From Candidatus Abyssobacteria bacterium SURF_17 (lineage in GTDB: Bacteria; Abyssobacteria; SURF-5): a stretch of DNA of 44,763 nucleotides. The DNA lies in assembly GCA_003598055.1 (NCBI GenBank), contig QZKI01000008.1, positions 1 to 44,763 on the forward strand, read 5' to 3'. The position numbers were made by a program, and so were the translations under genes. The notes beneath the pieces were generated by a model. It made no database searches, was not told the DNA's origin, and was given only the letters and a program-made list of their open reading frames with translations. Shown in pieces: positions 31,939 to 40,625 of this stretch (the first letter of the stretch is position 1; each line of letters opens with the position of its first letter).

Positions 31939-33432
31939 TCACGATGTGCTCTCCGAAAGAGCTCGCGGTTGTGCCAATGACCTTCCGCCGACGCGCCATT
32001 CCCAGACGAGAAGGCACCAAACAGGGACAAATTCAAGCCAGACAATTCCATAATCGAACACGTTTGTCCAGCCACGAGCGACGAAATAGAACCGGAGATA
32101 ATACAGGGGGAGAAGGACGGTCAGAAGCAGAAGCGACATTCGGGGGCGTATCGCAAGAAATGGAATCAGCCACACATAATACCAAGGAAACTGCGCCGGA
32201 CTGAGCAAGAAGATTCCCGCCACGATAAGGAGCGCCCTATCGCAGAAATCGGCGGGATGAACGGGCAAGGTGCGGCTCTGCCATAGAACCCACAGGATGA
32301 GGAGCACGCCGACAACTGCACGCGCGACGAGCGGGGCTGCCGTCTGCTCCAGCGTGACGAGCATGAAAAAAGCTCGAACAGCCCACGACACCAACATGAA
32401 GAAGGCGTCGTTCATCTCCCAGCGTTGCCCGTACGCGACAAAGCCCGAGCTGCTGCCAAACCCCGACACGTAAACAGGGAGAAACAAGACGCATACCGTC
32501 AGGCCGAATAGGAGCACGGCAAATACCAACTGCTTGGGACGAGAAATCAGCGGACGCACCGCGAGAGGCAAGAGCATGCTCGGCCAAAGCTTCGCGCCAG
32601 CCGCCAAAGCCAACGCTGCCACGGATGTCATGTGTCTGCTGCGAATGCTTAACAGCACGGCCCCGAGCGCAAAGAGCATCGGGATTCCATCCATGTGCCC
32701 GGAATTAAACAGTTCTTTTACAAGAAGCGGATTCCACCAGTATATCGCAATCAATGCCAGCGGCAGGCCCGCTGCTTGCAAAATCGCAGCCACTATGCCC
32801 AGCGTTGCGACGTCAATTACCAGAAGGCTCAGCCGCCACGCCGTCAGGCTCCATGGACGAAGCCAGTGAGCAAAGACAAATGCCGCCTGCGCCGTCAATG
32901 GATAGATAGACCGCAAGTCCGGATGATTCACACGCGCTGCAACCACTCCGGATTTTTCGGCGAGTTTGTGAAGCTCAGGCGGGACCGCGCCCGAGTCGGC
33001 GGCTTCAAGAGCATCGCCTGGCGCATAAGCGTAGGGATTGATTCCGTTCGCGGCGACTCCGCCGTCCCAAAGGTACCGGTAATAGTCATCCTCGAGAATC
33101 GGCGTGGATGCAATCATGCAGGCGCGAAGGGCGAGCCCTACGCCAAATATCCACACAATCAGCCTCTTCGTGAGAGGGCTGTCTCTCGTCGTCCTGACCG
33201 CCAGGAGATAGACAACTCCGGCGGTAATCTCAATTCCGACAAAAAGAAGGATTGGTTTTTCAAGCAGAGGCAGACCGTAGTTAAAGCGCGGTGAGATTAG
33301 GGACAACAAAACGTGGAGGCCGACGAGCATTGTACCCGTCAACCCCCACGTCAAAAAAAAACTTCTTACTGTTCTCGCACCGGACGAACCTGTGTCATCC
33401 AATTCTCCTGGCAAAGAGGGATTTGGACACAA
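31939..33432 (-). CDS. GT-C fold membrane glycosyltransferase (GT87/polyprenol-phosphate-mannosyltransferase-like)
   Basis: A protein of up to 497 residues with about eleven membrane helices. The first-loop motif LEDDYYRYLWDGGVAANGIN (about 120-139) carries the acidic pair typical of GT87/ArnT-like GT-C enzymes. VNHPDLRSIYPL and FPWYYVWLIPFLA are further matches. Such enzymes transfer sugars from polyprenyl-phosphate donors outside the cytoplasm. The N-terminus is unclear: the TTG at 33432 has no ribosome-binding site and other starts are possible. It is immediately upstream of the glycosyltransferase fusion (one base between), whose DPM1-like module could make the lipid-linked donor. It follows a small lipoprotein gene by 31 bases. 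Confidence 0.8.
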   Translation of the reverse strand: MCPNPSLPGELDDTGSSGARTVRSFFLTWGLTGTMLVGLHVLLSLISPRFNYGLPLLEKPILLFVGIEITAGVVYLLAVRTTRDSPLTKRLIVWIFGVGLALRACMIASTPILEDDYYRYLWDGGVAANGINPYAYAPGDALEAADSGAVPPELHKLAEKSGVVAARVNHPDLRSIYPLTAQAAFVFAHWLRPWSLTAWRLSLLVIDVATLGIVAAILQAAGLPLALIAIYWWNPLLVKELFNSGHMDGIPMLFALGAVLLSIRSRHMTSVAALALAAGAKLWPSMLLPLAVRPLISRPKQLVFAVLLFGLTVCVLFLPVYVSGFGSSSGFVAYGQRWEMNDAFFMLVSWAVRAFFMLVTLEQTAAPLVARAVVGVLLILWVLWQSRTLPVHPADFCDRALLIVAGIFLLSPAQFPWYYVWLIPFLAIRPRMSLLLLTVLLPLYYLRFYFVARGWTNVFDYGIVWLEFVPVWCLLVWEWRVGGRSLAQPRALSESTS

Positions 33433-33463
33433 GGCGCTATCTTCGTCGCTTCCGAATCTTTCC

Positions 33464-33760
33464 TTATTGCGCTGTACCGGGTTCAGCAGGCGCCTCAGGA
33501 GCAGGCTCAGCTTCTTCCATGGGCTTCATCTCCGAGCCTTCCGCGGGCATTTCTTCTGCAGGGGCAGCCTCTTCCATGCCTTCAGCAGGAGCCTCGCCTT
33601 CCATAGGAGCTGCCTCCTCCATCGGAGGAGCTTCTGGTACTGCAGGCATCTCAACTGATTCCTCAGCCGGTGGCTGTGTGGCAGGGGCCTGTTCCTTACA
33701 TCCGACGAGAGAGAAGCCCACCACGAGCGCTACGAGCAGCGCTATGATTGTCTTACCCAT
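33464..33760 (-). CDS. Small Glu/Pro/Ala/Met-rich lipoprotein
   Basis: A 98-residue protein. The signal peptide MGKTIIALLVALVVGFSLVGC ends in the lipobox LVGC (Cys about 21). The mature part is low complexity: repeats of PAEE, APMEG, AEGMEEAAPAEEMP and many Met residues, with no folded domain. AGGAG lies about 9 bases before the ATG. It is probably disordered and anchored in the envelope. Acidic and Met-rich composition suits metal binding, but this is inference. It precedes the GT-C gene on the same strand. Confidence 0.75.
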   Translation of the reverse strand: MGKTIIALLVALVVGFSLVGCKEQAPATQPPAEESVEMPAVPEAPPMEEAAPMEGEAPAEGMEEAAPAEEMPAEGSEMKPMEEAEPAPEAPAEPGTAQ

Positions 33761-34034
33761 ACCGTCTTGCTCCTTTCAATTACATTGTCGTTTAACCAAG
33801 TCCTGCACTGATGCACACGTTCCTTGAGTCCTCCCCTCGCCTCACCCCCTCTCAATATTTCCCGAATGTTTCACGAAATCTCTATGCGAAAAGAAAATGG
33901 CCTCACGGGCCCGCAAGAATCGAAGGGTCCTTTTCCGGAACTCCCAATACCTTGCACCTGTGAGGACAGAAGATACTATATCATGAAAAGTCACGGATTT
34001 CAAGCCCGCCGGCAGTAGCATCCACGTCGTCTCG
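33761..34034. other. 274-base gap between the oxidoreductase and small lipoprotein genes
   Basis: No gene, strong hairpin or consensus promoter seen. It should hold the promoter for the small lipoprotein and glycosyltransferase genes on the minus strand. Confidence 0.4.
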
Positions 34035-35552
34035 TCATCGCTGCCACCGCAAGACAGCCTGAAAAAGGTTCTTGACAAAAGGCGTAAGTCGTGTCCGGTT
34101 ATACATATCCGCTACCTGCTTGATGGCCTCCGCCTGCGTCGGGTACGGATGAATCACATTTGCGATGGTCTTGAGTCCCAGGCCGCCAACCATTGCCAGC
34201 GTGATCTCGCTGATCATCTCGCCGGCATGGCGGGCAACTATCGTTGCTCCCACTATCTTGTCGGTTCCCTTTCGTACGTGTACCTTCACCAGTCCTTCGT
34301 CCTCACCGTCAACCAGCGCGCGGTCAACCTCCTTGAATGGTCTTGTGAAGGTGTCCACCGGAATGCCTTTCTCCTCGGCATCTCTCTCATACATGCCCAC
34401 GTGCGCAATCTCCGGGTCTGTATATGTGCACCACGGTATCGTGAGGGCGCTCAGCTTCTTGCGCCCCCAAAAAAGTGCGTTCTGAATCACAATTCGAGCA
34501 GCGGCGTCTGCCGTGTGGGTGAACTTGTAGTTCAAGCAAATGTCGCCGGCGGCATAGATGCGGGAGTTTGTTGTCCGGAGCATGTCGTCAACGAGGATTC
34601 CGCCTTTGCCGTACTCCACTCCGACAGCCTCAAGGTTCAATCCCTCCACGTTTGGCGCTCGACCGGCGCCAATGAGAATCGCATCGGTCGTGATGGTCTC
34701 ACTCTTCCCGTTGCTCTCGATATGCAGCGTTTTCTTCGTACCCGTAAGGGACACGCGCTTGATTGTTGAATTCAAGCGGATGTCTATGCCGTCGCGCCGC
34801 AACGCGTCCGCGACGATCTTGGCCGCGTCCGTGTCTTCACGTATCAACACCTGCGGAGCCATCTCGATCATGGTGACCTCGCAGCCGAGCCTCTGAAATG
34901 CCTGCGCCAGCTCACATCCCAGAGGGCCCGCCCCAAGCACCACCATCCGGTCCGGCCGTTCGGTCAGCGAAAACACCGTCTCGTTGGTGAGGCAGCCTGC
35001 TTCCGACAAACCCTCGATAGGAGGCTGAATCGCCCGCGCACCCGTCGCAATGACCGCCTTCTTGAATCGCAACGTCTTTCCGTTCACTTCCACGGTATCC
35101 GGCCCTGAGAAGCGGCCTTCTCCAAGAAACACGTCCACTCCCATTTCCCAGAAACGCTTCACTGAGTCATGATGGCTGATTCGCGCTCTCAACCGCCTCA
35201 TGCGTTCCATGACAGCGGGAAAATCCACCGCCACGCCGTCCGAGACATGAACGCCGAAGTCGTGCGCCTGGTGGATGTCGCCGGAAACGCGTGATGAGCG
35301 GATGATACACTTCGAGGGCACACACCCGACATTCAGGCAGTCACCGCCCAGGAGATGCCGCTCCACGAGCGCTACCTTCGCACCGAGCCCGGCTGCCCCG
35401 GCAGCGGTCACCAGTCCCGCAGTCCCGGCTCCGATTACGACAAGATTGTATCTCGGCGCCGGCTCGGGATTTTGATAGTCCGCCGGATGAACATTATTGA
35501 TAAGCGTGGCATTGTGCGTATCTCTCGGCAATATCTCGACACCATTAAGCAT
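34035..35552 (-). CDS. FAD-dependent pyridine nucleotide-disulfide oxidoreductase (MerA/lipoamide-dehydrogenase-like)
   Basis: A 505-residue protein. FAD-binding VVIGAGTAGLVTAAGAAGLG (about 38-57), the redox-active disulfide GGDCLNVGCVPSKC (Cys72 and Cys77, with a third Cys82), NAD-binding VVLGAGPLGCELAQAF, second FAD segment YAAGDIC, and the C-terminal active-site His in HPYPTQAEAI. It lacks the N-terminal heavy-metal domain and the C-terminal vicinal Cys pair of true mercuric reductase, so it probably reduces something other than Hg(II). Relatives are commonly found beside TVP38/TMEM64 genes, as here (27 bases downstream of one). GGGAG lies 8-9 bases upstream of the ATG. Confidence 0.9.
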   Translation of the reverse strand: MLNGVEILPRDTHNATLINNVHPADYQNPEPAPRYNLVVIGAGTAGLVTAAGAAGLGAKVALVERHLLGGDCLNVGCVPSKCIIRSSRVSGDIHQAHDFGVHVSDGVAVDFPAVMERMRRLRARISHHDSVKRFWEMGVDVFLGEGRFSGPDTVEVNGKTLRFKKAVIATGARAIQPPIEGLSEAGCLTNETVFSLTERPDRMVVLGAGPLGCELAQAFQRLGCEVTMIEMAPQVLIREDTDAAKIVADALRRDGIDIRLNSTIKRVSLTGTKKTLHIESNGKSETITTDAILIGAGRAPNVEGLNLEAVGVEYGKGGILVDDMLRTTNSRIYAAGDICLNYKFTHTADAAARIVIQNALFWGRKKLSALTIPWCTYTDPEIAHVGMYERDAEEKGIPVDTFTRPFKEVDRALVDGEDEGLVKVHVRKGTDKIVGATIVARHAGEMISEITLAMVGGLGLKTIANVIHPYPTQAEAIKQVADMYNRTRLTPFVKNLFQAVLRWQR

Positions 35553-35579
35553 CGGAAAGTCTCCCTCGCGGCAAACAGC

Positions 35580-36329
35580 TCAGGACCCGTATTTTGCCTC
35601 ATTCGCCTGCAATTTCTTCCGCGCATATCTGACTAATACGGTAAGGACCACAGCCACCGCCACCAGTATTCCCAAAAGTGTCCATGGGATCTTGCCTTGA
35701 GCGATGCCTTTCGTGAATGCGTCCGCGCCGACAACGTACAGGACCGTACCGGGCAACATGCAGAGCCACGACCAGAATACGTAGGTCCAGAACGGCACCC
35801 GTGTGAGTCCGAAGCCGTAATTGAGCAGGTTGAATGGGAACAACGGAACCAAGCGTGTGAGCGCTACGATTATCGCTCCGTGTTCTCCGGTGAGTTGGTC
35901 GAGTTTTCGGAATTTCTCCTTCGTGGAAAGCCAGTGCGCAACGGCATTTCGAGCAAAATAGCGTGAAATCAAGAAGCACAGGCTCGCTCCAATCGTGGCC
36001 GCTATACTTACCACAACAACACCGAGCACCGACCCAAAGAGAGCGCCCGCCGCCACCGTCAGCGCGGAACCGGGCAGAGCCGCCACAACCGCTCCCGCAT
36101 AGAGAAGTATGAATACGGCCGGTCCCCATGGTCCCAACGACTGTATCCAATCCCGCACTGCGCTCAGCCGTTCACCCAGCCCGAGCGCGTTCGCGGCCAC
36201 AAGCATGGCAATCACGGCCGCAATCAGCACAATCGGCCGCCACAGCCCCCCAGCTCTTTTCTTCTCGGGAACAGTTTCGGTGCGTGAGTTCTGAGAATGA
36301 AGTTCCGGAGAATTTGTCGTTTCCGCCAT
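35580..36329 (-). CDS. TVP38/TMEM64 (DedA-superfamily) membrane protein
   Basis: A 249-residue protein. A polar N-terminal tail (1-28) is followed by six hydrophobic segments. The family motif AGAVVAALPGSALTVAAGALFG (about 78-99) and the later LTRLVPLFPFNLLNYGFGLTRVPFWTYVFWSW (about 157-188) are diagnostic of the SNARE-associated/VTT domain. The family is implicated in lipid scrambling or membrane homeostasis. It lies 6 bases after the DUF547 gene and 27 bases before the disulfide oxidoreductase gene, so the three form one operon. Confidence 0.93.
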   Translation of the reverse strand: MAETTNSPELHSQNSRTETVPEKKRAGGLWRPIVLIAAVIAMLVAANALGLGERLSAVRDWIQSLGPWGPAVFILLYAGAVVAALPGSALTVAAGALFGSVLGVVVVSIAATIGASLCFLISRYFARNAVAHWLSTKEKFRKLDQLTGEHGAIIVALTRLVPLFPFNLLNYGFGLTRVPFWTYVFWSWLCMLPGTVLYVVGADAFTKGIAQGKIPWTLLGILVAVAVVLTVLVRYARKKLQANEAKYGS

Positions 36330-36335
36330 TATCTT

Positions 36336-37196
36336 CTAAGTGTCTCCCTGTTCGTTGAGCGACCAGTCATAATCAAGGTATTCGAGGGCATAGTCCCCTG
36401 TGGCCAAATAGTTCGCGATCGATTGGTCGACATACTCGCTGATGAAGGCGAGCGGGGCGCGCTCGGTCTCACTTTTGTCCGCAAACTTTTCTTGCGTTCC
36501 ATATTTCTTGACAAAGTCTTTGCCAAACCATTTGAAGATGGACGAGGTATAAACCTTCCCCTCGACAGGGTCGATCCGGAGTTTCCCGGGGTCCTTCAGG
36601 AAACGAATGGTCTGGTCATCGAGTTGCGCGTCCAGTTTCTCGCCGGTGTATGGTTCGCTTCTGAGCGGCGGGCAACCCTTGGCCGCGCACACGAGCGCCA
36701 TATGAATTCGCGGTTCGTCGAAGTTCTTCCGCAAGGTCTCGTGCTCGATTTCGTCGAGCGTCATCTTGCTGCCCATGACCGCGAACTGGAGTTTGTCCCA
36801 CACGCCCGAAATCTGCCGGATGCTATTCTTCGGATAGAGGAAGCTGCCCACAAACGATGGCTCAATCGGGTAGTGATTGATGATTGCCAGAAGCGTGAGC
36901 GCGTTGTATGCGTTTATCCAAAAGGCGACTTTTTCTTTATCTGTCCATTGGCTGTATGTTTGAGGGGAGAGTGTCGCAAGGTCGGTGGCAAAGGCGTCGA
37001 GCTTCTCACGATTTTCCTTGAGCGACTTGTAGGCGACCATGCCATGCTCGTCAACATAAACGTCCAAGACCGCCGCATACGTGCCATAGTCGAACGTGTC
37101 GCCTGCGCGTGCTGTGGCGCTATTCGATAGGAAAAGCAAGACCACGGCCAGCGCCCAGATCGTAGCACGCAGCTTCCTCTTTCGTCTTCTCTCCAT
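36336..37196 (-). CDS. Exported DUF547 protein
   Basis: A 286-residue protein with a signal peptide (about 1-31, ending TARA). The DUF547 core is clear: EKVAFWINAYNALTLLAIINHYP (about 86-108), then NSIRQISGVW and LDEIEHETLRKNFDEPRIHMALVCAAKGCPPL (about 146-177), and an SSIFKWFGKDF segment. The function of DUF547 is unknown; the fold is thought to be papain-like in some relatives, which I cannot confirm here. GGAGGG lies 4-5 bases upstream of the ATG. First gene of the DUF547 - TVP38 - oxidoreductase operon. Confidence 0.9.
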   Translation of the reverse strand: MERRRKRKLRATIWALAVVLLFLSNSATARAGDTFDYGTYAAVLDVYVDEHGMVAYKSLKENREKLDAFATDLATLSPQTYSQWTDKEKVAFWINAYNALTLLAIINHYPIEPSFVGSFLYPKNSIRQISGVWDKLQFAVMGSKMTLDEIEHETLRKNFDEPRIHMALVCAAKGCPPLRSEPYTGEKLDAQLDDQTIRFLKDPGKLRIDPVEGKVYTSSIFKWFGKDFVKKYGTQEKFADKSETERAPLAFISEYVDQSIANYLATGDYALEYLDYDWSLNEQGDT

Positions 37197-37503
37197 GTGA
37201 CCCTCCTCGAGAGCTCATTGGCACCAGGATGCACAACATTCCCTTACTTTGCGTTTCTTGTCTAATAATGCTACTGGGTGCGCAGCATTCGCTAGCAGTT
37301 CGTCAGGATCGTATTTTCGGGTACAGGCACATGTCTTTGTAGAGACTAACCTTGTGTTCGCCCAAGCTTGGATGAAGGGCGAACACAAAGTTCGCCCCTA
37401 CAAGAACCTGCAAAACCAAAGTTGACGAGGCACGGGGAGAATAGAATAGGTAGGGCTATCCTCTTGGCGGAGTGTGTGTTAGCTGCGTGAGGGAGAAACG
37501 AAA
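37197..37503. other. 307-base intergenic region with one hairpin element
   Basis: It separates the ArsS-like operon from the DUF547 operon on the same strand and carries the perfect hairpin at 37352-37388. No gene or consensus promoter was seen. Confidence 0.5.
37352..37403. repeat. Palindromic element GTTCGCCC/GGGCGAAC
   Basis: TTGTGTTCGCCC (37352-37363) and GGGCGAACACAA (37377-37388) form a perfect 12-bp stem. A further TTCGCCCCTAC follows (37391-37401), matching the end type of elements elsewhere in this window. The position after arsS also suits a transcription stop, though no T tract is present. Confidence 0.65.
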
Positions 37504-38460
37504 TCAGGCGAGTACGCCGGCGCAGGAAGAGCCGCAGCCAGCAGTGCAGCCGAAGCAGTGCTCGCCGGTGACTATCCTTCGTGTGCGCAGGCGTGAAGGC
37601 TCGAAGCGACGGATGTGGTCGGGAGCGCCGTGGTCGATGGACAGCTCCAGCGCCAGATTGAAGTCGCAGTCGTAGAGCATACCATCCCAGCCGACACTGA
37701 TTTGATGTCTGCACATGAGCCCCTCGAGTGTCCCGGGATTGAACGATTCCTGCAAAAGCTTCAGATACTCGCGCGCGCCACCTTGACGGCGCAACTCGGC
37801 TTGGAACCGCCCGATGGGCATGTTCGTGATGGTGAGAAGGCGGGAGAAGGTGATCCCGAATCGGCTGCCCAGCTCGCGGCGGTAATCAGCCTCGAGTTCC
37901 GACTGCTCGGGAGGCAGAAATGGACCGCCGGGATTGTAGACGAGGTTGAGGGGCAACTCGCGGGCAGTGCCATAACCCAGAGCGTTCAACCGTCGGATGG
38001 CCTCTATGCTCTTCTCATACACATGGGCGCCGCGTTGGGCACGCACGTTCTCTTCCAGATAGCACGGCAGCGAGGCCACAAGCTGGACCTCATGCTCGTG
38101 GAGCCACTCCGGAAGCGTTTCCATGCCGGGCTCGTGAAGCACCGTGAGATTTGTCCGCACCTGCACGCGATGGCCTGCCGCCCGCAACGCCTCGACGAAC
38201 CGGCAGAAGTCAGGATTAAGCTCCGGCGCGCCGCCGGTCAAATCGACCAGGTCCGGTTCCACCGTGCGTGCAGCCGCTAGAACCAATTCCATCGTCTGCC
38301 ACTCCATTATTTCGGGACGATTTGGTGAGGCTTCCAGATGACAGTGCCTGCACTGCTGGTTGCACTGCAATCCGAGATTGACTTGTATCGTCCGTATCTC
38401 CTGACTATGGAGCCCTTCTCCCGAAATCGTTTCCAATCGCCTCTCAAACGCGTTCATCAT
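37504..38460 (-). CDS. arsS: ArsS-type radical SAM protein (arsenosugar biosynthesis)
   Basis: A 318-residue protein. The radical-SAM Cys motif is LQCNQQCRHCHLEASP (CxxxCxxC, about 32-39). LTGGAPELNPDF gives the SAM-binding GGxP-like element. The C-terminus CFGCTAGCGSSCAG carries four Cys and matches the ArsS / 'radical SAM Cys-rich' (TIGR04167) family, along with GVGWDGMLYDCDFN-like residues (SVGWDGMLYDCDFNLAL). In cyanobacteria ArsS forms the 5'-deoxyadenosyl-arsenic bond of arsenosugar precursors. AGGAGT lies 6-7 bases before the ATG, inside the end of the upstream gene. It is the last gene of the TolC - copper oxidase - hydroxylase - arsS operon. No arsM is in the window. Confidence 0.88.
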   Translation of the reverse strand: MMNAFERRLETISGEGLHSQEIRTIQVNLGLQCNQQCRHCHLEASPNRPEIMEWQTMELVLAAARTVEPDLVDLTGGAPELNPDFCRFVEALRAAGHRVQVRTNLTVLHEPGMETLPEWLHEHEVQLVASLPCYLEENVRAQRGAHVYEKSIEAIRRLNALGYGTARELPLNLVYNPGGPFLPPEQSELEADYRRELGSRFGITFSRLLTITNMPIGRFQAELRRQGGAREYLKLLQESFNPGTLEGLMCRHQISVGWDGMLYDCDFNLALELSIDHGAPDHIRRFEPSRLRTRRIVTGEHCFGCTAGCGSSCAGVLA

Positions 38461-38463
38461 CGC

Positions 38464-39342
38464 TCACTCCTGAAGAAAACCCACGCTTTTCTCAAGACCG
38501 GACGCCTCTCTCTGCGACTCCGTTCCGTCAGTCAAGCGCCAGTATTCCCGCTGCTTCCTGAACGGCATGGCAAACAACGGCAGAATCTCGTTGTCCCCAG
38601 TACTTTGATACGCAGGCACACCTATATCAATATGTGACTGCGGGACGTTCAGGCGCAAGCTTCGGTGCATCGAATCCCACCAGCGAAAAATGACCGAATA
38701 GTTCGAGTTGGTCTCTGCTTTCACCATCGAATGGTGTATTCCGTGCATGCGAGGGGTGACCATGAACTTGTTCAGCAGCCGCTCCGCGCGAATCGGCAGC
38801 CGAACATTGCTGTGATGGAACATCGTGGCGCATTGAAACGTGACTTCGTAGGCAGTCAAAATCATAGGAGACACTCCTGTCAGCCCCACCTGCACCGCGC
38901 GAAAGACGGTTGATAGAAGGACCTCTGCAAAGTGGAACCGAAAGGAAGTCGAGACGTCTAAATCCGGGTCACCGTGGTGAACGTTATGGAACCGCCACAA
39001 GAACCGGAATTCGTGGTTCGCACGGTGCCAATAGTAGAAGGAAACATCTAGCAGCAAGAATCCTATCACGAAGTGCCAGACAGTGGGAAGCCTGAGCATA
39101 TGCAGCAGGCCGAATGATTGCATTGTCGTCCAGCGCGCGAGACCGAGCGCCACAGGCTTCACGGCCAGCGCGCCCGTCGCCAAAGCGATTGCTGACAAGC
39201 ATATATTGACGGTGAAGCGGCGGACGAAGGGGCGCTTTCGCAAGCGGAGCGGAAACAGTAGCTCAAGTATCAGCAGCAGAAGAAAAATGCTTGCCACTGT
39301 CAGCGGCAATGCATAGCCTATCTCGGAAATCGAGGATTTCAT
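38464..39342 (-). CDS. Fatty-acid hydroxylase / sterol desaturase superfamily membrane protein
   Basis: A 292-residue protein with four to five membrane helices. The His clusters of the membrane di-iron site are complete: YYWHRANHE (HxxxH, about 106-111), FHNVHHGD (HxxHH, about 119-124), MFHHSN, and MHGIHHS (HxxHH, about 197-201). Such enzymes hydroxylate or desaturate lipids, or cleave ether lipids, using oxygen. The stop codon is 3 bases before the arsS start, so the two are tightly coupled. Substrate unknown; a lipid linked to the ArsS pathway is an attractive inference. Confidence 0.88.
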   Translation of the reverse strand: MKSSISEIGYALPLTVASIFLLLLILELLFPLRLRKRPFVRRFTVNICLSAIALATGALAVKPVALGLARWTTMQSFGLLHMLRLPTVWHFVIGFLLLDVSFYYWHRANHEFRFLWRFHNVHHGDPDLDVSTSFRFHFAEVLLSTVFRAVQVGLTGVSPMILTAYEVTFQCATMFHHSNVRLPIRAERLLNKFMVTPRMHGIHHSMVKAETNSNYSVIFRWWDSMHRSLRLNVPQSHIDIGVPAYQSTGDNEILPLFAMPFRKQREYWRLTDGTESQREASGLEKSVGFLQE

Positions 39343-39353
39343 TTCCCCTTTAG

Positions 39354-40625
39354 CTAATCACCCGAACCGTCGGCTGCAACCGGCTTAGCGACGGTACCTT
39401 CAGGATGCTCGTACCACCCAGGGTCCTCATAGCCGATGATACCGTCCCGAACCTTGATGATGGTGAACATACCGCCCATTTCGATTGTCCCAAATGGGCC
39501 TTCCATACTGCCCATGCCGATGTAGTTCGTGACGCCGCTTGCATGACCATGCATTCCGGCCATGCCAGCCTCGCCCATCGCCATGTAGCCGGGCAGGAGA
39601 GTCCGGATTTTCTCTTCCGCCTCACCCTGATCCACTCCTATCATATTCGGAAGTTCATGGACCATGCCACTCATCATATGATGGGTTTTGTGGCAATGGA
39701 ACGCCCAATCGCCGGGTTCATGCGCAACGAATTCTATGTCGCGCGTGGCGCCGACCGGGACGTCTACGGTCGTCATCGGCCACTGAGCTGACGCAGGTAT
39801 CGCTCCGCCGTCAGTAGCTGTCACCTTAAATGCGTACCCGTGGATGTGGATGGGGTGGTTATCCATGCTTAAGTTAGCAAGTCGGATTCGCACCCGCTGC
39901 CCCTGTCGCACTACCAGCGGCGAAGTGCCCGGAAATGCCTTCCCATTGAACGTGAAGTAGTTGAAGTCAGTCATCTCGATAGGATCCGGCGTGGCCGTTC
40001 CCGGCTCGATGCTCCACTCGTGCAGGAAGATGGCGAAATCACGGTCTATTGGCGGATTCTCCGGCTCTCTCGGATGAATGATGAAGAAGCCCATCGTCCC
40101 CATCGCAATCTGCGTCATTTCATCGAGGTGCGGATGGTACATGAACGTGCCGTGCTGGCGGAGCGTGAATTCGTAAGCGTACGTCTCGCCCGGCTGAATG
40201 TGTCTTTGTGTCAGGCCGCCCACTCCATCCATTCCGCTCGGAACGAAGATTCCGTGCCAGTGGATGGAGGTCGGCGCCGCCAGGTTGTTCGTAACAAGGA
40301 TGCGCACCCGGTCTCCCTCGACAGCTTCTATCGTAGGCCCCGGCGTGCAGCCGTTGTATCCCCAGCAATTCATCACGAGTCCGGGCGCAAACTCCTGCTT
40401 GATTGGCTCGGCGACAAGATGAAACACCTTGACGCCGTCTTCGATCCGCCATGGCAGCGTCGCCCTGTCGGGGGTAACAACGGGTATGTAAGGCAGCGCG
40501 CTTGAAGCGGCCTTCTTAGATTCATCGCTTGCAAAGGCCGCCGACCGTTCTCCGAAGCGGATTGCTGTCCCGAACAACACCCATGCCAGGAGCACAGCCA
40601 TGAAGACTCCAGCTTTCCTGCTCAT
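39354..40625 (-). CDS. Periplasmic multicopper oxidase
   Basis: A 423-residue protein with a signal peptide (about 1-32). All four copper motifs are present: SIHWHGIF and YHPHLDEM (first pair), NHPIHIHGYAF and FHCHKTHHMMSGM (second pair, with the type-1 Cys, His and Met). This supports a full trinuclear plus type-1 site. A Met/His-rich segment (about 347-380: GYMAMGEAGMAGMHGHAS, GMGSMEGP, EMGGMF) lies after the copper motifs, as in copper-tolerance oxidases. It probably oxidises Cu(I) or another metal or organic substrate. Its ATG overlaps the TolC gene stop (ATGA). It is 11 bases upstream of the hydroxylase gene. Confidence 0.92.
   Translation of the reverse strand: MSRKAGVFMAVLLAWVLFGTAIRFGERSAAFASDESKKAASSALPYIPVVTPDRATLPWRIEDGVKVFHLVAEPIKQEFAPGLVMNCWGYNGCTPGPTIEAVEGDRVRILVTNNLAAPTSIHWHGIFVPSGMDGVGGLTQRHIQPGETYAYEFTLRQHGTFMYHPHLDEMTQIAMGTMGFFIIHPREPENPPIDRDFAIFLHEWSIEPGTATPDPIEMTDFNYFTFNGKAFPGTSPLVVRQGQRVRIRLANLSMDNHPIHIHGYAFKVTATDGGAIPASAQWPMTTVDVPVGATRDIEFVAHEPGDWAFHCHKTHHMMSGMVHELPNMIGVDQGEAEEKIRTLLPGYMAMGEAGMAGMHGHASGVTNYIGMGSMEGPFGTIEMGGMFTIIKVRDGIIGYEDPGWYEHPEGTVAKPVAADGSGD

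Noticed and set aside
34035-35552. Mercuric reductase merA
   Set aside because: The C-terminal vicinal Cys pair and the N-terminal metal domain are absent and no mer genes are near.
37504-37506. TGA at the end of the ArsS-like gene as a selenocysteine codon
   Set aside because: The family name hints at selenocysteine members, but the four-Cys ending CFGCTAGCGSSC is complete before the TGA, readthrough adds only about 16 unlike residues, and I see no convincing SECIS hairpin.
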